From Leucocoprinus leucothites (taxonomy: Eukaryota > Basidiomycota > Agaricomycetes > Agaricales > Agaricaceae): a stretch of 64,000 nucleotides of DNA. The notes under the pieces were generated by a model. The model had not been told where the DNA came from and made no database searches. It saw nothing but the letters and a program-made list of their open reading frames with translations. Position 1 is the first letter of the stretch. Each line of letters opens with the position of its first letter. Shown in pieces: positions 11,578-21,571 of the stretch. The position numbers and the translations under genes were made by a program. The DNA lies in contig JAACJO010000003.1 of assembly GCA_013368445.1 (NCBI GenBank), positions 1,240,001 to 1,304,000 of the forward strand. Direction: 5' to 3'.

Positions 11578-14500
11578 GTCTTGCCACCTCCCCCACCCCA
11601 AGCTCCATCACCATCACCACTACCCTCTCCTCCACTACCACCACCACCTCCTCTACCTCCTCATCATCCTAGAGATCTCCCACCTGCATGTCAGCCTTTT
11701 AATGATGCAGACATTGAGCCCGATTACCTGGGCCCAATGAATGTAATCTGCAGTCACTGTAATGCTCTCCACTTTGATTGTGAAAAGCTTGCAGCATCAA
11801 CTGTAAATCGGCCCAGGTTTGGTGTCTGCTGCTTACAGGGGCAAATCAGACTTGAGCCTTTTCACCCTCTCAATCCAAATGAGGCTCTTGCTCAATACAT
11901 GACAAGGCAGCGACCACAGTGGCAGGAGTTCTTTGATGATATCCGGAGCTACAATGCTGCTTTTGCCATGACCTCAGTGGGGGTAAAGCTTGATGCCTCA
12001 GTTCTCCGAGGTACAGGTGCATACTGCTTCAAGATCCAGGGAGAACTTCACCATCTTGCTGGTGCACTTCTACCACTTGAAGGCCAGACTCCAAAATATG
12101 CTCAGATTTATGTCCATGAACCTCAGCAGCAACTGGAGTATAGACGGCATAACAATGACAATAGGCTGAGTGATGTTGTGCTGGGTGAGCTCCAGGAGAT
12201 GTTAATTCGCACCCATCCATATACTGGGATATACAAGCAAGCTGTAGAGATCATGCGAGAGAGACCACCAGGCCAGCAGGACACAATCAACCTGAGGTTA
12301 CATGTTGATCGTCAGCAGGATCAGAGAAGATACAATGCTCCCACAGCCAATGAAATTGCTGTTATTGTACCAGAGGCTGGGATTGAAGAAGCTGTTGATA
12401 TAAGGGATATTATTCTGCGGTCACGTGGAGGAGGACTTTACAGGATCAGTCAGCTTAATCCTGCATACTCTCCTCTCCACTATGTCCTGCTATTTTCCTA
12501 TGGAGAGGATGGCTGGCATCCTCAAATTCCAATTCATGCTGGTGGAGAAGAGGGGGGAAGAAGAGCAGGAAGAGCAAGGGCTCAATTTGTGACTCAGTGA
12601 TGCTACTATGCCCATGGCCTCCATATCCAACCAGACCCACAGCCACCACTCTTCTATGGAGGCAAGCTTTTCCAGCAATATGTAGTTGATGCATGGGCCT
12701 CCTGTGAACAAAGTAAACTCTACTTCATTAGGACCCACCAACAGCAGCTGAGAGCTGAGGTCTATCAAGGTCTACAAGACATCGCTCAGGATGATAGGGA
12801 AAATGGAGAGGGTGCTGGAGTTATTGGTCAGAAGAAGATTCTGCCATCATCACATGTTGGAAGCCCACGGTTCATGAACCAGCTATTCCAGGATTCTATG
12901 GCTATCTGCAGGAAATTTGGAAAACCTGACATCTTCCTCACCATGACTGCAAATCCCACCTGGAGAGAAATTGCCAATAATCTCCTCCCTGGACAGGTAG
13001 CAACCGACCGACCTGATATTGTGGCAAGGGTCTTTGAGCAGAAGAAGAATAAGCTGGTCAAGATAATTGAGAATGGGTTTTTTGGTGGCTTAGCAGCAAG
13101 AGTTCACACCATTGAATACCAGAAACGTGGCCTTCCTCATGTTCATCTCCTTATCTGGCTCAAGATAGAGGATCGCATCAGAGATGCCAACCATATCAAC
13201 TCCATGGTTTCTGCTCAGCTTCCTGACCCAGTCACTCACCCTATCCTCTTTGCAAAAGTGACCAAGTATATGCTACATGGTCCATGTGGTGCTGCCAACC
13301 CAAAGGCAAAGTGCATGGTGAATGGAAAGTGTAGCAAGGGTTTTCCCAAGCCTTTTAGGGAGACAACAGATTGGAGTGAGGATGGATATCCCCATTATGC
13401 CAGGCCTCAGAATGGATGTACCTTTGTGCACAATGGGAAGACTTACGATAACCGATGGGTCATCCCCTATAATCCACTATTACTCCTCATATTCGACTGT
13501 TACATCAATGTTGAAATCAGTGCTGGCATAGGATCAGTCAAATATGTCAGCAAATACATCTACAAGGGCCCTGACCGCACTACACTGGAGATTGCCTCAG
13601 GAGATCAAGCCAGAGATGAAATCAAGGAGTATGTGGATGCTCGATACGTTTCACCTCCAGAGGCAGTTTGGCATATACTTGAGTTCAACATGCATGCTGA
13701 ATCCCCTTCCATTTACCGTCTTCCAGTCCACCTCCCTAATCAGCACTATGTCCACTTTGCAGCACACCAGCCTCCTGCAGAGATCATGGCCAGACAAAAT
13801 GTGGAGAAGACTGAGCTGACAGCTTGGTTTGACTACAACCAGGACAATGATGATGGATGTCATCAGATCTTCTACAGGATTTCCCTCAACACTATACATT
13901 CAATAAGAGATCCAAGACTTGGCATCTCAGACAGGCACGTTATGTGATTGGTAGAATGTACTTTGCTTCACCATCACAGGGAGAGCGTTTCTACTTGAGA
14001 TTGCTCCTAACTGTGGTTGAGGGTGCTACTGGATGGGAGGATCTACGTACATGGCCAAGGCAGGGAGAGGACAGAGTGGTGCATGCAACATACAAGGAGG
14101 CATGTGCTGCTCAAGGACTATTGCATGATGACAGAGAGTGGGCACGGTGTTTGGAAGAAGCAATTTGGGTTCAACCAGGAGAGTTGTGTCGGAAGCTCTT
14201 TGCAATCATTCTTATCTTTGGCTTGCCAACTGCACCTGAGGACCTCTGGAGAGATTTCAAGGCAGGCTTATGTGATGATCTTAGGCGCAAACTCCACCAG
14301 GAGTATGATATCTACCAGGATCTGGACTTAGAAGATATTCCAGAGGACGACATCTATGACCTTGGTCTCTATCTCATCGACAAGCACCTTATCCTCTCTG
14401 GAAAACACCTTCGGGATTTCCCACCCATGCCTCTCTCTAGAAAAAACTGGGGTGTAATAGCAGCAAACCCTGAGTATGCTGCTCAAACCAACTACATTCA

Positions 14501-15743
14501 AGCAGAGATGGAGGAGATTGTGAGAGCAAACTCTGCATTGTTCAATGAGGAACAAGGAGCAGTTTTTGATGCTGTGAAGAGCTCCATTGATAATAAGTGT
14601 GGAGAGCTCATCTTTGTTCACAGTGCTGGTGGATGTGGGAAGACCTTTGTCTGCAACACCATTGCAGCTGAGGTTCGAAGCAGGGGACAAATTGCTTTGT
14701 GTGTAGCATCATCTGGGATTGCTGCTCTGCTCTTGGTTGGAGGGAGAACAGCTCACTGGACATTCAAGATCCCCCTCTCTGTTGATGAGGCCACAGTTGC
14801 TAAAGTCCCACCAGGCCATAATATGGCTAAAGTTATTGATAAGGCTAAGGTCATTATCTGGGATGAAGTTCCTATGCAGAACAAGTATGCTATTGAGGCA
14901 GTTGATAAATGTATCAGAGACTTGCTGGGGGTAAGAGCATTTTCCGACTTTTGAGTTTATATTACTAATAGCCTTTGTAGAAGGAGGATAAACCCTTTGG
15001 TGGAATTACTGTGGTCTTTGGGGGAGATTTCTAGCAAACACTCCCTGTGGTACCAGCTGGGTCAAGACAGCAGGTGGTTGCAGTTTCTCTATGTAGGAGT
15101 CCACTTTGGAGCAAGATCACAATCCATCACCTTCGACGTAACATGTGCCTGGAGAGATCTAGAGATGAAGACCAACATGCTCAGTGGTTGCTGGATATTG
15201 GAGCAGGAACAAGTATTGACAACAATGAGATGGTGGAAATACCTAGGCGCATGCTTATCCACACCACTGATGATCTCATTAGCAAGATTTATCCTGGCAT
15301 TGAGATCCCTAGAGCAAAGGATGATGGGTGGTTTTTGGACCGGACAATCCTCTGTCCCAGAAATGATGAAGTCGATGATCTCAATGAAACGATCCTCCAG
15401 AAGTACAAGTTCAATGATACAAATGAGATTCATCTACTCATGAGTGTAGACTCAATTTCTGAAGAGGATGGGATGCACCACATGTATCCTCCAGAATATC
15501 TTCAGCAGCTTAGTGCTGCAGGAATTCCTCCTACACAACTCCGACTCAAGAAAGGCTGTCCTTTAATACTTCTGAGAAACCTAGATCCAGCAGAAGGCCT
15601 CTGCAATGGGACAAGGATGGTGGTGTTGGAGATACAGAGAAAGGTGTTGAAGTGCCGTATTATCAGCAGGGACCAACGGTTTGCAGGAAAGGAGGTGTTC
15701 ATTCCTAGGATTGTTCTGTCTCCAAATGCAGAAACTCTTCCTA

Positions 15744-15957
15744 CAGTGGCTCAAAAAACTGTCCCAATGTTTTCGCATTTTGGACATATTTGCTAATACC
15801 AGGGCAGGTATATGGCCTAGCAACCCGAAAATATTCACACAGGTACCTTGACATATTGGAAGCATATATTCCCACGATCACATGACCTTGTACATCGATG
15901 AATTATTAATGAATTATTGAAAATATCTACTCATTGGGACAGTTTTTTGACCCCCTG
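15744..15957 (+). repeat. Left arm of the Tc1 element
   Basis: Starts CAGTGGCTCAAAAAACTGTC and ends CATTGGGACAGTTTTTTGAC + CCCCTG, so each arm is itself bounded by an inverted pair of the same roughly 26-base motif. It matches the reverse complement of the right arm almost throughout. Confidence 0.95.
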
Positions 15958-15965
15958 TTATCTAC

Positions 15966-16988
15966 CTACTCAATACTTTGTATGACCTCCTCTTGCCCTG
16001 ATAATGGCCTCAATCCTTCTGGGCATACTTCTGTCAGCATTTGGCACCTTTCTGCTGGAATCTTATTCCACTCCTCTACTAGTCTCTCCCACAATTCAAA
16101 TACTCCCTTGGGTGGTCTTTCATATGCCCTCAGCTGGTTCTTCAGGTAGATCCAGAGGTGTTCAATGGGATTTAGGTCAGGGGACTGTGCAGGCCATGAT
16201 AGAACTTGAATGTTATTGTCCATAAACCATTGTTGTACCAGTTTTGAGGTGTGTTTTGGGTCATTATCCTGCTGGAATATCCTCTCCTCCTCCTCCATCA
16301 CCAACTTTTCAAAGCTTTCCACCACTCCATTGTCCAAAATCTCGCAGTATTGCACTGCAGCTATATTCCCCTGAACCTCTATCAGCTTTCCTATCCCATT
16401 CCACCCCATACACCCCCACACCATCATGTTACCACCTCCTCCATGATTAACAGTAGGGAGAGTGGTCCTATCTGACAGTGGTTCCCCCCTCTCCTTCCAG
16501 GTATACACCTTTCTATCTGACCCAATCCTGTTGATCTTTGTTTCATCTGTCCACAACACCCTCTTCCAGTCCTCCACTGTCCAATTCCTATGTTCATGTG
16601 CAAAGTCAAGGTATTCCTCACAATGTTGCTTTTTGAGTAGAGGTTGTTTGATCTTGGTTACAGAGTGAAATCCATTATCCTGAAGGGTATTTCTGACAGT
16701 TTGGGGTGTGATAGGGTCAGACAGAGTAGAGTTAATGGAATTTGTAGCCTGGACAGCATTGTCTAGCTTTCCAGGGGTTATTTGGTAAATTATTGCTTTT
16801 TTATCACAAGGAGAAAGCTTGGAAGGACATCCTCCCTTGTTGTTTTTCTTGTCTCCATCAACTTTTTTCTTGATCCTCCCAACAGTAGACTTGCCTAGAC
16901 CAGTTTTATGTTCAATCTGGCACAAGGAATAGCCATCTTTGAGAAGAGAAGTGATTTGAGAGTATTGGGTAGAGAAGATAGCTTTCAT
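15966..16988 (-). CDS. Tc1-like DD34E transposase
   Basis: A 340-residue intronless frame, the normal length for Tc1 transposases, with no stops. The N-terminus has a helix-turn-helix of the Tc1 type (SLLKDGYSLCQIEHKTGLGK, then STVGRIKK), used for end binding. The catalytic core has the first Asp in VLWTDETKINRIG, the second in IFQQDNDPKHTSK and the Glu in WPAQSPDLNPIEHLW. I count 34 residues between the second Asp and the Glu, which gives the DD34E signature. A Gly-rich box (NHGGGGNMMVWGCMGW) lies between. Start ATG at 16986-16988. All catalytic residues are present and both ends look good, so this copy could be recently active. It acts by cut-and-paste at TA sites. Confidence 0.96.
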   Translation of the reverse strand: MKAIFSTQYSQITSLLKDGYSLCQIEHKTGLGKSTVGRIKKKVDGDKKNNKGGCPSKLSPCDKKAIIYQITPGKLDNAVQATNSINSTLSDPITPQTVRNTLQDNGFHSVTKIKQPLLKKQHCEEYLDFAHEHRNWTVEDWKRVLWTDETKINRIGSDRKVYTWKERGEPLSDRTTLPTVNHGGGGNMMVWGCMGWNGIGKLIEVQGNIAAVQYCEILDNGVVESFEKLVMEEEERIFQQDNDPKHTSKLVQQWFMDNNIQVLSWPAQSPDLNPIEHLWIYLKNQLRAYERPPKGVFELWERLVEEWNKIPAERCQMLTEVCPEGLRPLSGQEEVIQSIE

Positions 16989-17121
16989 AATGTAGTGGCA
17001 GAAAGAAAGACAGTTGTAACCATCTCAACATGTCAACCAAGATCACATGATCTTTTTTACTACTCCCATGCCTGCCCTGATGCTCTCCTGGCATGTTACA
17101 AGGTAGATACTGGGAGGCTGA

Positions 17122-17335
17122 TAGGGGGTCAAAAAACTGTCCCAATGAGTAGATATTTTCAATAATTCATTAGTAATTCATTGATGTACCAGGTCATGTG
17201 ATCGTGCGAAAAAATGCTCCCAATATGTCAAGGTACCTGTGTGAATATTTTCGGGTTGCTAGGCCATATATCTGCCCTGGTATTAGCAAATATGTCCAAA
17301 ATGCGAAAACATTGGGACAGTTTTTTGAGCCACTG
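17122..17335 (-). repeat. Right arm of the Tc1 element
   Basis: Inverted copy of the left arm. The inner end is GGGGGTCAAAAAACTGTCCC and the outer end GGGACAGTTTTTTGAGCCAC + TG, followed by TA and the rest of the Helitron helicase. Confidence 0.95.
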
Positions 17336-17637
17336 TATCCCTTTAAAACGGCACCAATTTCCAGTCCGACTTGCCTTTGCCATGACAATCAACAAGTCTC
17401 AAGGGCAGTCAGTGAACTATGTAGGGATTAATCTTCAGACTTCAGTGTTCTCACATGGGCAGTTATATGTAGCACTTTCCCGGTGTACTTCTGCATCTCA
17501 GATCTTTATTGTACTTCCTGAACAGAATCAAGAGAGTAGTAGGACATTGAATGTAGTGTACAAAGAAGTATTTAGCAGAATGGTACTATGAATTAGACTG
17601 TGCTTTGAAACACAGATTTACCATTGCATTTCACAGC

Positions 17638-17668
17638 GTGCCGAAGGCACACGAAACAACCTCGTTAA
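17638..17668 (+). repeat. Internal Helitron 3'-terminus-like hairpin
   Basis: A five-base-pair stem GTGCC/GGCAC with GAA loop, then a tail ending CTCGTTAA before T. It closely resembles the true 3' end at 18865-18896. The next bases (TAATAAATTACCAGAAATC) resemble the Helitron 5' start at 9461. Confidence 0.6.
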
Positions 17669-18862
17669 TAAATTACCAGAAATCATGTGGGAAGAAATGG
17701 GTTCTTACTCAGATTTTGTCAGGCTTAGTCATAATTAGTAAGCTTCGCTGCCCCGTAATTCTGAGAGTGCTTTGTATGTGGTTGTTTGGCTTGATTGATG
17801 GGGCTGCCCCATGGCTGCTGCTGGTGTTGATGGGTTGTTGCACTGGCCTTTGGTGGGTATCTTGCATGAGTTTAAGCACCTAAAATGCATATTTCAGCAT
17901 GAGAACAAGGGTACAAATGTAATATGCACTTATGCACGCTTAAACGCGCATAAAGCGCAAGAAACAAGAAACTAACTAGCAGCTGGAACACAGCGCATCA
18001 ACAAGCACTTATCTGTGTGTCAAGCATGAGAAGCTATCAATGTGGGTGATGGAGGCATAGCTGGGATGCTCAAAGCACATGAGAAACTGTGTGCCATTAG
18101 CTCTCAGGTTGTATGCATGAGATTATGGGCGCATATGGGCGCTTAAACGCCTGATTAACGCGAGAAACTAATGGCCAAATCACACAGTTTACCCACTCAA
18201 AAATTGGGGGTAAATGCATGGGAGAGAGGCAGTCTCATCCACATTTAGAAGTTAAGATAGAATGTTTTGTTCATTGAGTATTCAGGCTGAAATTGAATGA
18301 ATAGTTATGCTAATTGTGTAAGGATAGGTGCTTAAGCACTCAATGAGCACAAGAAAGTAAACCACGAGCACCTGCATTGTATTGACATGGGTGCAAGAAA
18401 GCCAGTGATCTTTCAAACCAATTTGAATTGACCTTATCCAAGGCACGGGAAAAGAGCAGAATGACTTTAAAATTATATTCAAAGTTCAAAACTTAAACTA
18501 ATCACTGCAGCTCATAGGTAAGTATGTTTGGCATGCGCATGGGCACTTAAACCTGCAATAGGCACAGGAAAGAAGGTGTCTTTCCCCCACTCGGAAATCA
18601 GGATCAAATTAAATAAATAAACTTCAATTTTCGTGACAGCTGCTTAAGTGCTTTATAAGTGTAAAAAAAAAATTGAGCCACTACACACACTATGCACACA
18701 GGGGCACTTAATGTACACCTGAGCACAAGACCAATTATCTCACAAATTGAGATTTACATAAAGAGCCTCCCCCTGCTCCCGAAGCATAGGCGAAGTCTGT
18801 GCTGGGTGGACAACAGAGTCTTAACTTAAAAATGATTTTGTGTTTGAAACTCAGACTCACCC

Positions 18863-18896
18863 GAGTGCTGTAGGCACGCGAAACAAAACTCATTAG
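18863..18896 (+). repeat. Helitron 3' terminus hairpin
   Basis: Stem GTGCT/GGCAC (one G-T pair) with GTA loop, extended by outer C-G pairs, then the tail AAACAAAACTCATTAG and T. The position is confirmed by the restored 52-base intron. Confidence 0.75.
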
Positions 18897-18929
18897 TCTT
18901 TAAGCTTGATAATCAACTTATTAACTTAC

Positions 18930-20712
18930 GCCAATTAACATTATGAGACCAAATCACAACCTTGAATTCATTTGTCTTCCCATGAACGACCTTGAAAGTT
19001 GTATCAACCATAATCCGGGGTGCACTTGGAATTAGTGGTGCTAGTCCAGGGTGGATAGTAACAACAATGTGTGAATCTTGGTCAAATGTGTGAACACCCT
19101 GGATATATCTTTGTGGGACTGGAAGCTCTCGGTCTTTCATAAAGCAGTGAAGAACTCCTAGTATCTCAATCAGTTAATCTGCACACAATAATATACAAAT
19201 AATTACCTTCAATACCAGCTCCCTGTGGAAATTCATGATTTCTCACACTCCGAACAATATCACATCGCCTCCGATCATTGATAAGTGCACTATGCAGCTC
19301 TTGAGGTAAACCCCCAAGTAAAGCTTGAGTACTTGGAGCTGTGATTAAATATGAATAAAATGAATATTTAAATAATTAGTATCACATACCCTTATCAACC
19401 TTGAGTGTTGTCGCACCCAGTATTCCATAGGCCACGACACACTGCTTATATTTCTCCTTGATAGTATATGGAACCTTCCATGGAATAAACACTGGATGAG
19501 TGTGAGGCCTCCCAGATGTAGGGAGGATTACTGCACGGAAATCTCCATGCTCAATGGGAATATAAATCTTGAGTTTGGCAGGACATGGACAGTGGATAAA
19601 ATATCCTGCTGCATATTTTCCGGCAGCAAGATGAGTGTTAGCTATTGGAAATCATTGAGTTTCAATAGCAGAAAAAATAAATAAATCACATACAACACTC
19701 TTTCAAGTTCCGACCAATGGAAGGGTGAATGATGCTCTGGCAGTCGGATAAGAGGGGTTCCATGTCCTCTGGGATGTTCTCATTATATAATACTTCACCT
19801 GTGAAGAGCTTTCCTAGAAGATCAGGCTGTATACCACTTGGGATGGCCTGAAAATAGTGACCACCGGCACTTTGTGCATTCTTCACAAGTCCACCCTTTG
19901 AACACCCAACAAACCATTGTGGCCCATGCTGGTCCTATGGTGAAACTTTTGGTCAAAAATAGAATATGATATCTCTAAAATGGGAACATACCATATTTGT
20001 CATAACAAACTGTCGAAGCTCTGGTACTCCATTGCATATCTCGAGGCCTTCTGTAAAAGGAAGGTCTTTGGTGCATTTAATGTCCTTGATGCTCCAGTAC
20101 CATCTGCAATAATTGGTTAGTGAATATCATGAATATAAAGAAAAATCAATGTATGCAATGGTTTGAGCTGTAACTGATGCCACCTCTCGCTGTCGGGCCT
20201 CTCATGGTGCCTTAATTAGCAGGTCATTCTGGCTCTGCTGGTTCTCATCCCAACGCTCGAAATCTTGCAGAAAATCATATGCAGAAAAATTGCATGTGTA
20301 GCATCCTTTACAATCTAGGTAGGAAGCACGACATTCAACTCCCTGAGGGTTTTCTGGACCCAAGAGATGGATGGAGGTGGTTTTTGCTTTTGAACCCATC
20401 CCACCATGCCATGAATCCTGACACTAGAGTAGATATAATCAGTAACTTTGAAAAGCGGAAATAATTCAGAAAATAAGGGCATACCTGCTTTTTAATGAAT
20501 CCATCGACAGTCATTGAGCCATTTAGCACAGGTTCTGGTGTGTTATTGCGCAAATCAAGAATATAGGCAATAATACCCTCATCGGCGGTTGGTACAGGCC
20601 AAATTTCAGGCACTTCAGTGATATGCTTGATCATGTCAATGACCTGGCGATCTGTAAGCCTGTGACTGTAGGCTTTAACACTAGTAGTCTTTGTAGGAGC
20701 TTGAGATGACAT
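18930..20712 (-). pseudogene. MULE transposase gene, N-terminal half
   Basis: Likely start ATG 20710-20712 (MSSQAPTK...). An upstream in-frame ATG at 20808 is possible. Successive exons read VIDMIKHITEVPEIWPVPTA, CRASYLDCKGCYTCNFSAYD near 20300, WYWSIKDIKCTKDLPF near 20095, QHGPQWFVGCSKGG near 19920, LLGGLPQELHSALINDRR near 19290 and RELPVPQRYIQGVHTF near 19120. Then comes APRIMVDTTFKVVHGKTNEF, where the Asp is the probable first catalytic residue. The last exon ends VVIWSHNVNW at a GTAAGT donor (18929-18924). It continues at 9441 after the Helitron-filled intron. An in-frame TGA at 20202-20204 (APxEARQRE) is best explained by CGA to TGA, so the copy is probably dead. Confidence 0.75.
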
Positions 20713-21312
20713 GAGAGGATGTTCCACAAGAGATAATGAGCCAACAAATGGTAATGAACTTGCCTCTATGCTCGCTCTTTTATGCATAAAAAATCGCGAA
20801 ATTATCATTCAAATAATACATTTCAACCTTTGTTCAAAAAATTCAGAGTCGTTCGATTTGTCTGCGCAGCAGCCTTTGAATGTCTCATTCAAGGCATGGA
20901 TACCATTGAAGAACCAACTTTATTACTTAAAACAATGTGGACGGGTAGTAGGCTCTCGAGCCCCAGATTAGGAATCATAGACTGTATTGATACTTATCAA
21001 TAGACTCTAGTTACCATTGTTACTAAAGCGAAGAAGGGCTTGGGAGCTTAGCCTCTATATACTGGCCAGCATAATCTTCAGAGAAATCAGACACATTTTC
21101 ATGTACAGTCTACCTAGCCGCATCACATCATATCTAGGAATATAAGATATGATTAAGTACGTCGCAGCTCAGGGATTGGCGCTTATTGCGGGCGGCGGCT
21201 GGGACAAGCCTTGATGGGCTCTCGGTGTGAAGTAAGCGATAGCGGCTCGTGTGCCGTTATCTCTCGGTTCCCGCTCGCTCCCGAAGTTCCATTCACGAAA
21301 GCTGTCACTACC
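20713..21312. other. MULE 5' non-coding end and right terminal inverted repeat
   Basis: About 600 bases upstream of the transposase start. The outer 40-80 bases, read inward from 21312 on the minus strand (GGTAGTGACAGCTTTCG, then GGAACTTCGGGAGCGAGC), form the right inverted repeat. No other gene is seen. Confidence 0.7.
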
Positions 21313-21321
21313 GTTCGACCT
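21313..21321. repeat. Right 9-bp target-site duplication of the MULE
   Basis: GTTCGACCT, identical to 7841-7849. Confidence 0.85.
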
Positions 21322-21571
21322 GATACGAACACAATCTTCGAGGCACTGAGGCCGTTGAACACTCGAAGACTCGAAAGCTCAGGCTATGAAGGGACACTCA
21401 CCGCGATTACATCTTGTCCCGGTAATATCATCTGCAAATAGTCGCGGCACTGCCGGGTGAAATGGGTCCCAAGCGTTCAGCAATAATAAGCCATCGAACA
21501 GGTGTGCATCGTCGACTTCTCTATGCAAAACAAGTTGAAGGTTGTAAAAGTTGATTGGATCAACAAAATAT

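Larger units (their letters stand above)
15744..17335 (-). mobile_element. Tc1-type DNA transposon, intact
   Basis: A 1592-bp element flanked by TA at 15742-15743 and 17336-17337, the normal Tc1/mariner target duplication. Ends are CAGTGGCTCAAAAAACTG and its inverse. The two arms (15744-15957 and 17122-17335) are 214-bp inverted repeats with only scattered mismatches. Between them lies one uninterrupted transposase gene on the minus strand. The element interrupts the Helitron helicase between LP and PLKR codons, and excision leaving one TA gives an open frame through the site. Confidence 0.95.
10423..17591 (+). pseudogene. Helitron Rep/helicase gene, broken by stops, a frameshift and a Tc1 insertion
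   Basis: Multi-exon gene. The first part is Pro-rich then Gln/Glu-rich coiled coil (10423-11430), followed by an acidic GAT/GAA repeat and a Pro run (11528-11670). The Helitron N-terminal domain follows (RPRFGVCCLQGQIRLEP near 11815; AYSPLHYVLLFSYGEDGWHP near 12465). The Rep core has the HUH motif in RGLPHVHLLIWL near 13130 and Tyr residues in VKYVSKYIYKG near 13540. The Pif1-type helicase has Walker A AGGCGKT near 14630, Walker B VIIWDE near 14855 and the C-terminal INKSQGQSV and LYVALSRC motifs near 17390-17490. Damage: TGA at 11119, TGA at 12598, a 1-base frameshift near 13860, TAG at 15032 and the Tc1 at 15744. The frame is restored exactly if the Tc1 and one TA are removed. A normal intron follows LLG at about 14929. 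Not functional as it stands. Confidence 0.9.
9461..18896 (+). mobile_element. Helitron (degenerate, autonomous type) inside a MULE intron
   Basis: A 9.4-kb rolling-circle element. It starts with TC at 9461, preceded by A, and ends ...CATTAG at 18896, followed by T. This fits Helitron insertion between A and T, though the last four bases are TTAG rather than the usual CTRR. A GC-rich hairpin (18865-18877) lies about 20 bases before the 3' end, as expected. Removing exactly 9461-18896 leaves a 52-base intron with GTAAGT donor, CTGAT branch site and TTAG acceptor in the host transposase, which supports both ends. It encodes a Rep/helicase (10423-17591, broken) and carries a Tc1 insertion at 15744-17335. 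Confidence 0.85.
17592..18896 (+). other. Helitron 3' non-coding region with two 3'-end-like hairpins and dispersed repeats
   Basis: Follows the end of the helicase frame. At 17638-17650 lies a hairpin (GTGCC-GAA-GGCAC) followed by ACGAAACAACCTCGTTAA and T. At 18865-18877 a similar hairpin (GTGCT-GTA-GGCAC) is followed by GCGAAACAAAACTCATTAG and T, and the second one is the real end of the element. Between them are repeated degenerate units of the type GCRCTTAA..., then GCRCAAGAAA, near 17937, 18150, 18330, 18544 and 18703. No coding frame is convincing. Confidence 0.6.
7850..21312 (-). mobile_element. Mutator-like DNA transposon (MULE) carrying nested insertions
   Basis: A 13.46-kb element bounded by imperfect terminal inverted repeats and a perfect 9-bp target-site duplication (GTTCGACCT at 7841-7849 and 21313-21321). 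Its only gene of its own is a transposase on the minus strand, with the N-terminal half at 18930-20712 and the C-terminal half at 8032-9441. The gap between halves is a Helitron inserted into one intron, itself interrupted by a Tc1 element. Without these insertions the MULE would be about 4.0 kb. Basis: the ends and duplication are seen directly; the family follows from the 9-bp duplication and the transposase type. Confidence 0.85.

Noticed and set aside
7850..21312. Retrotransposon or giant mobile element carrying cargo genes
   Set aside because: No reverse transcriptase, integrase, tyrosine recombinase or cargo gene is present. All coding sequence inside is accounted for by three transposon genes.
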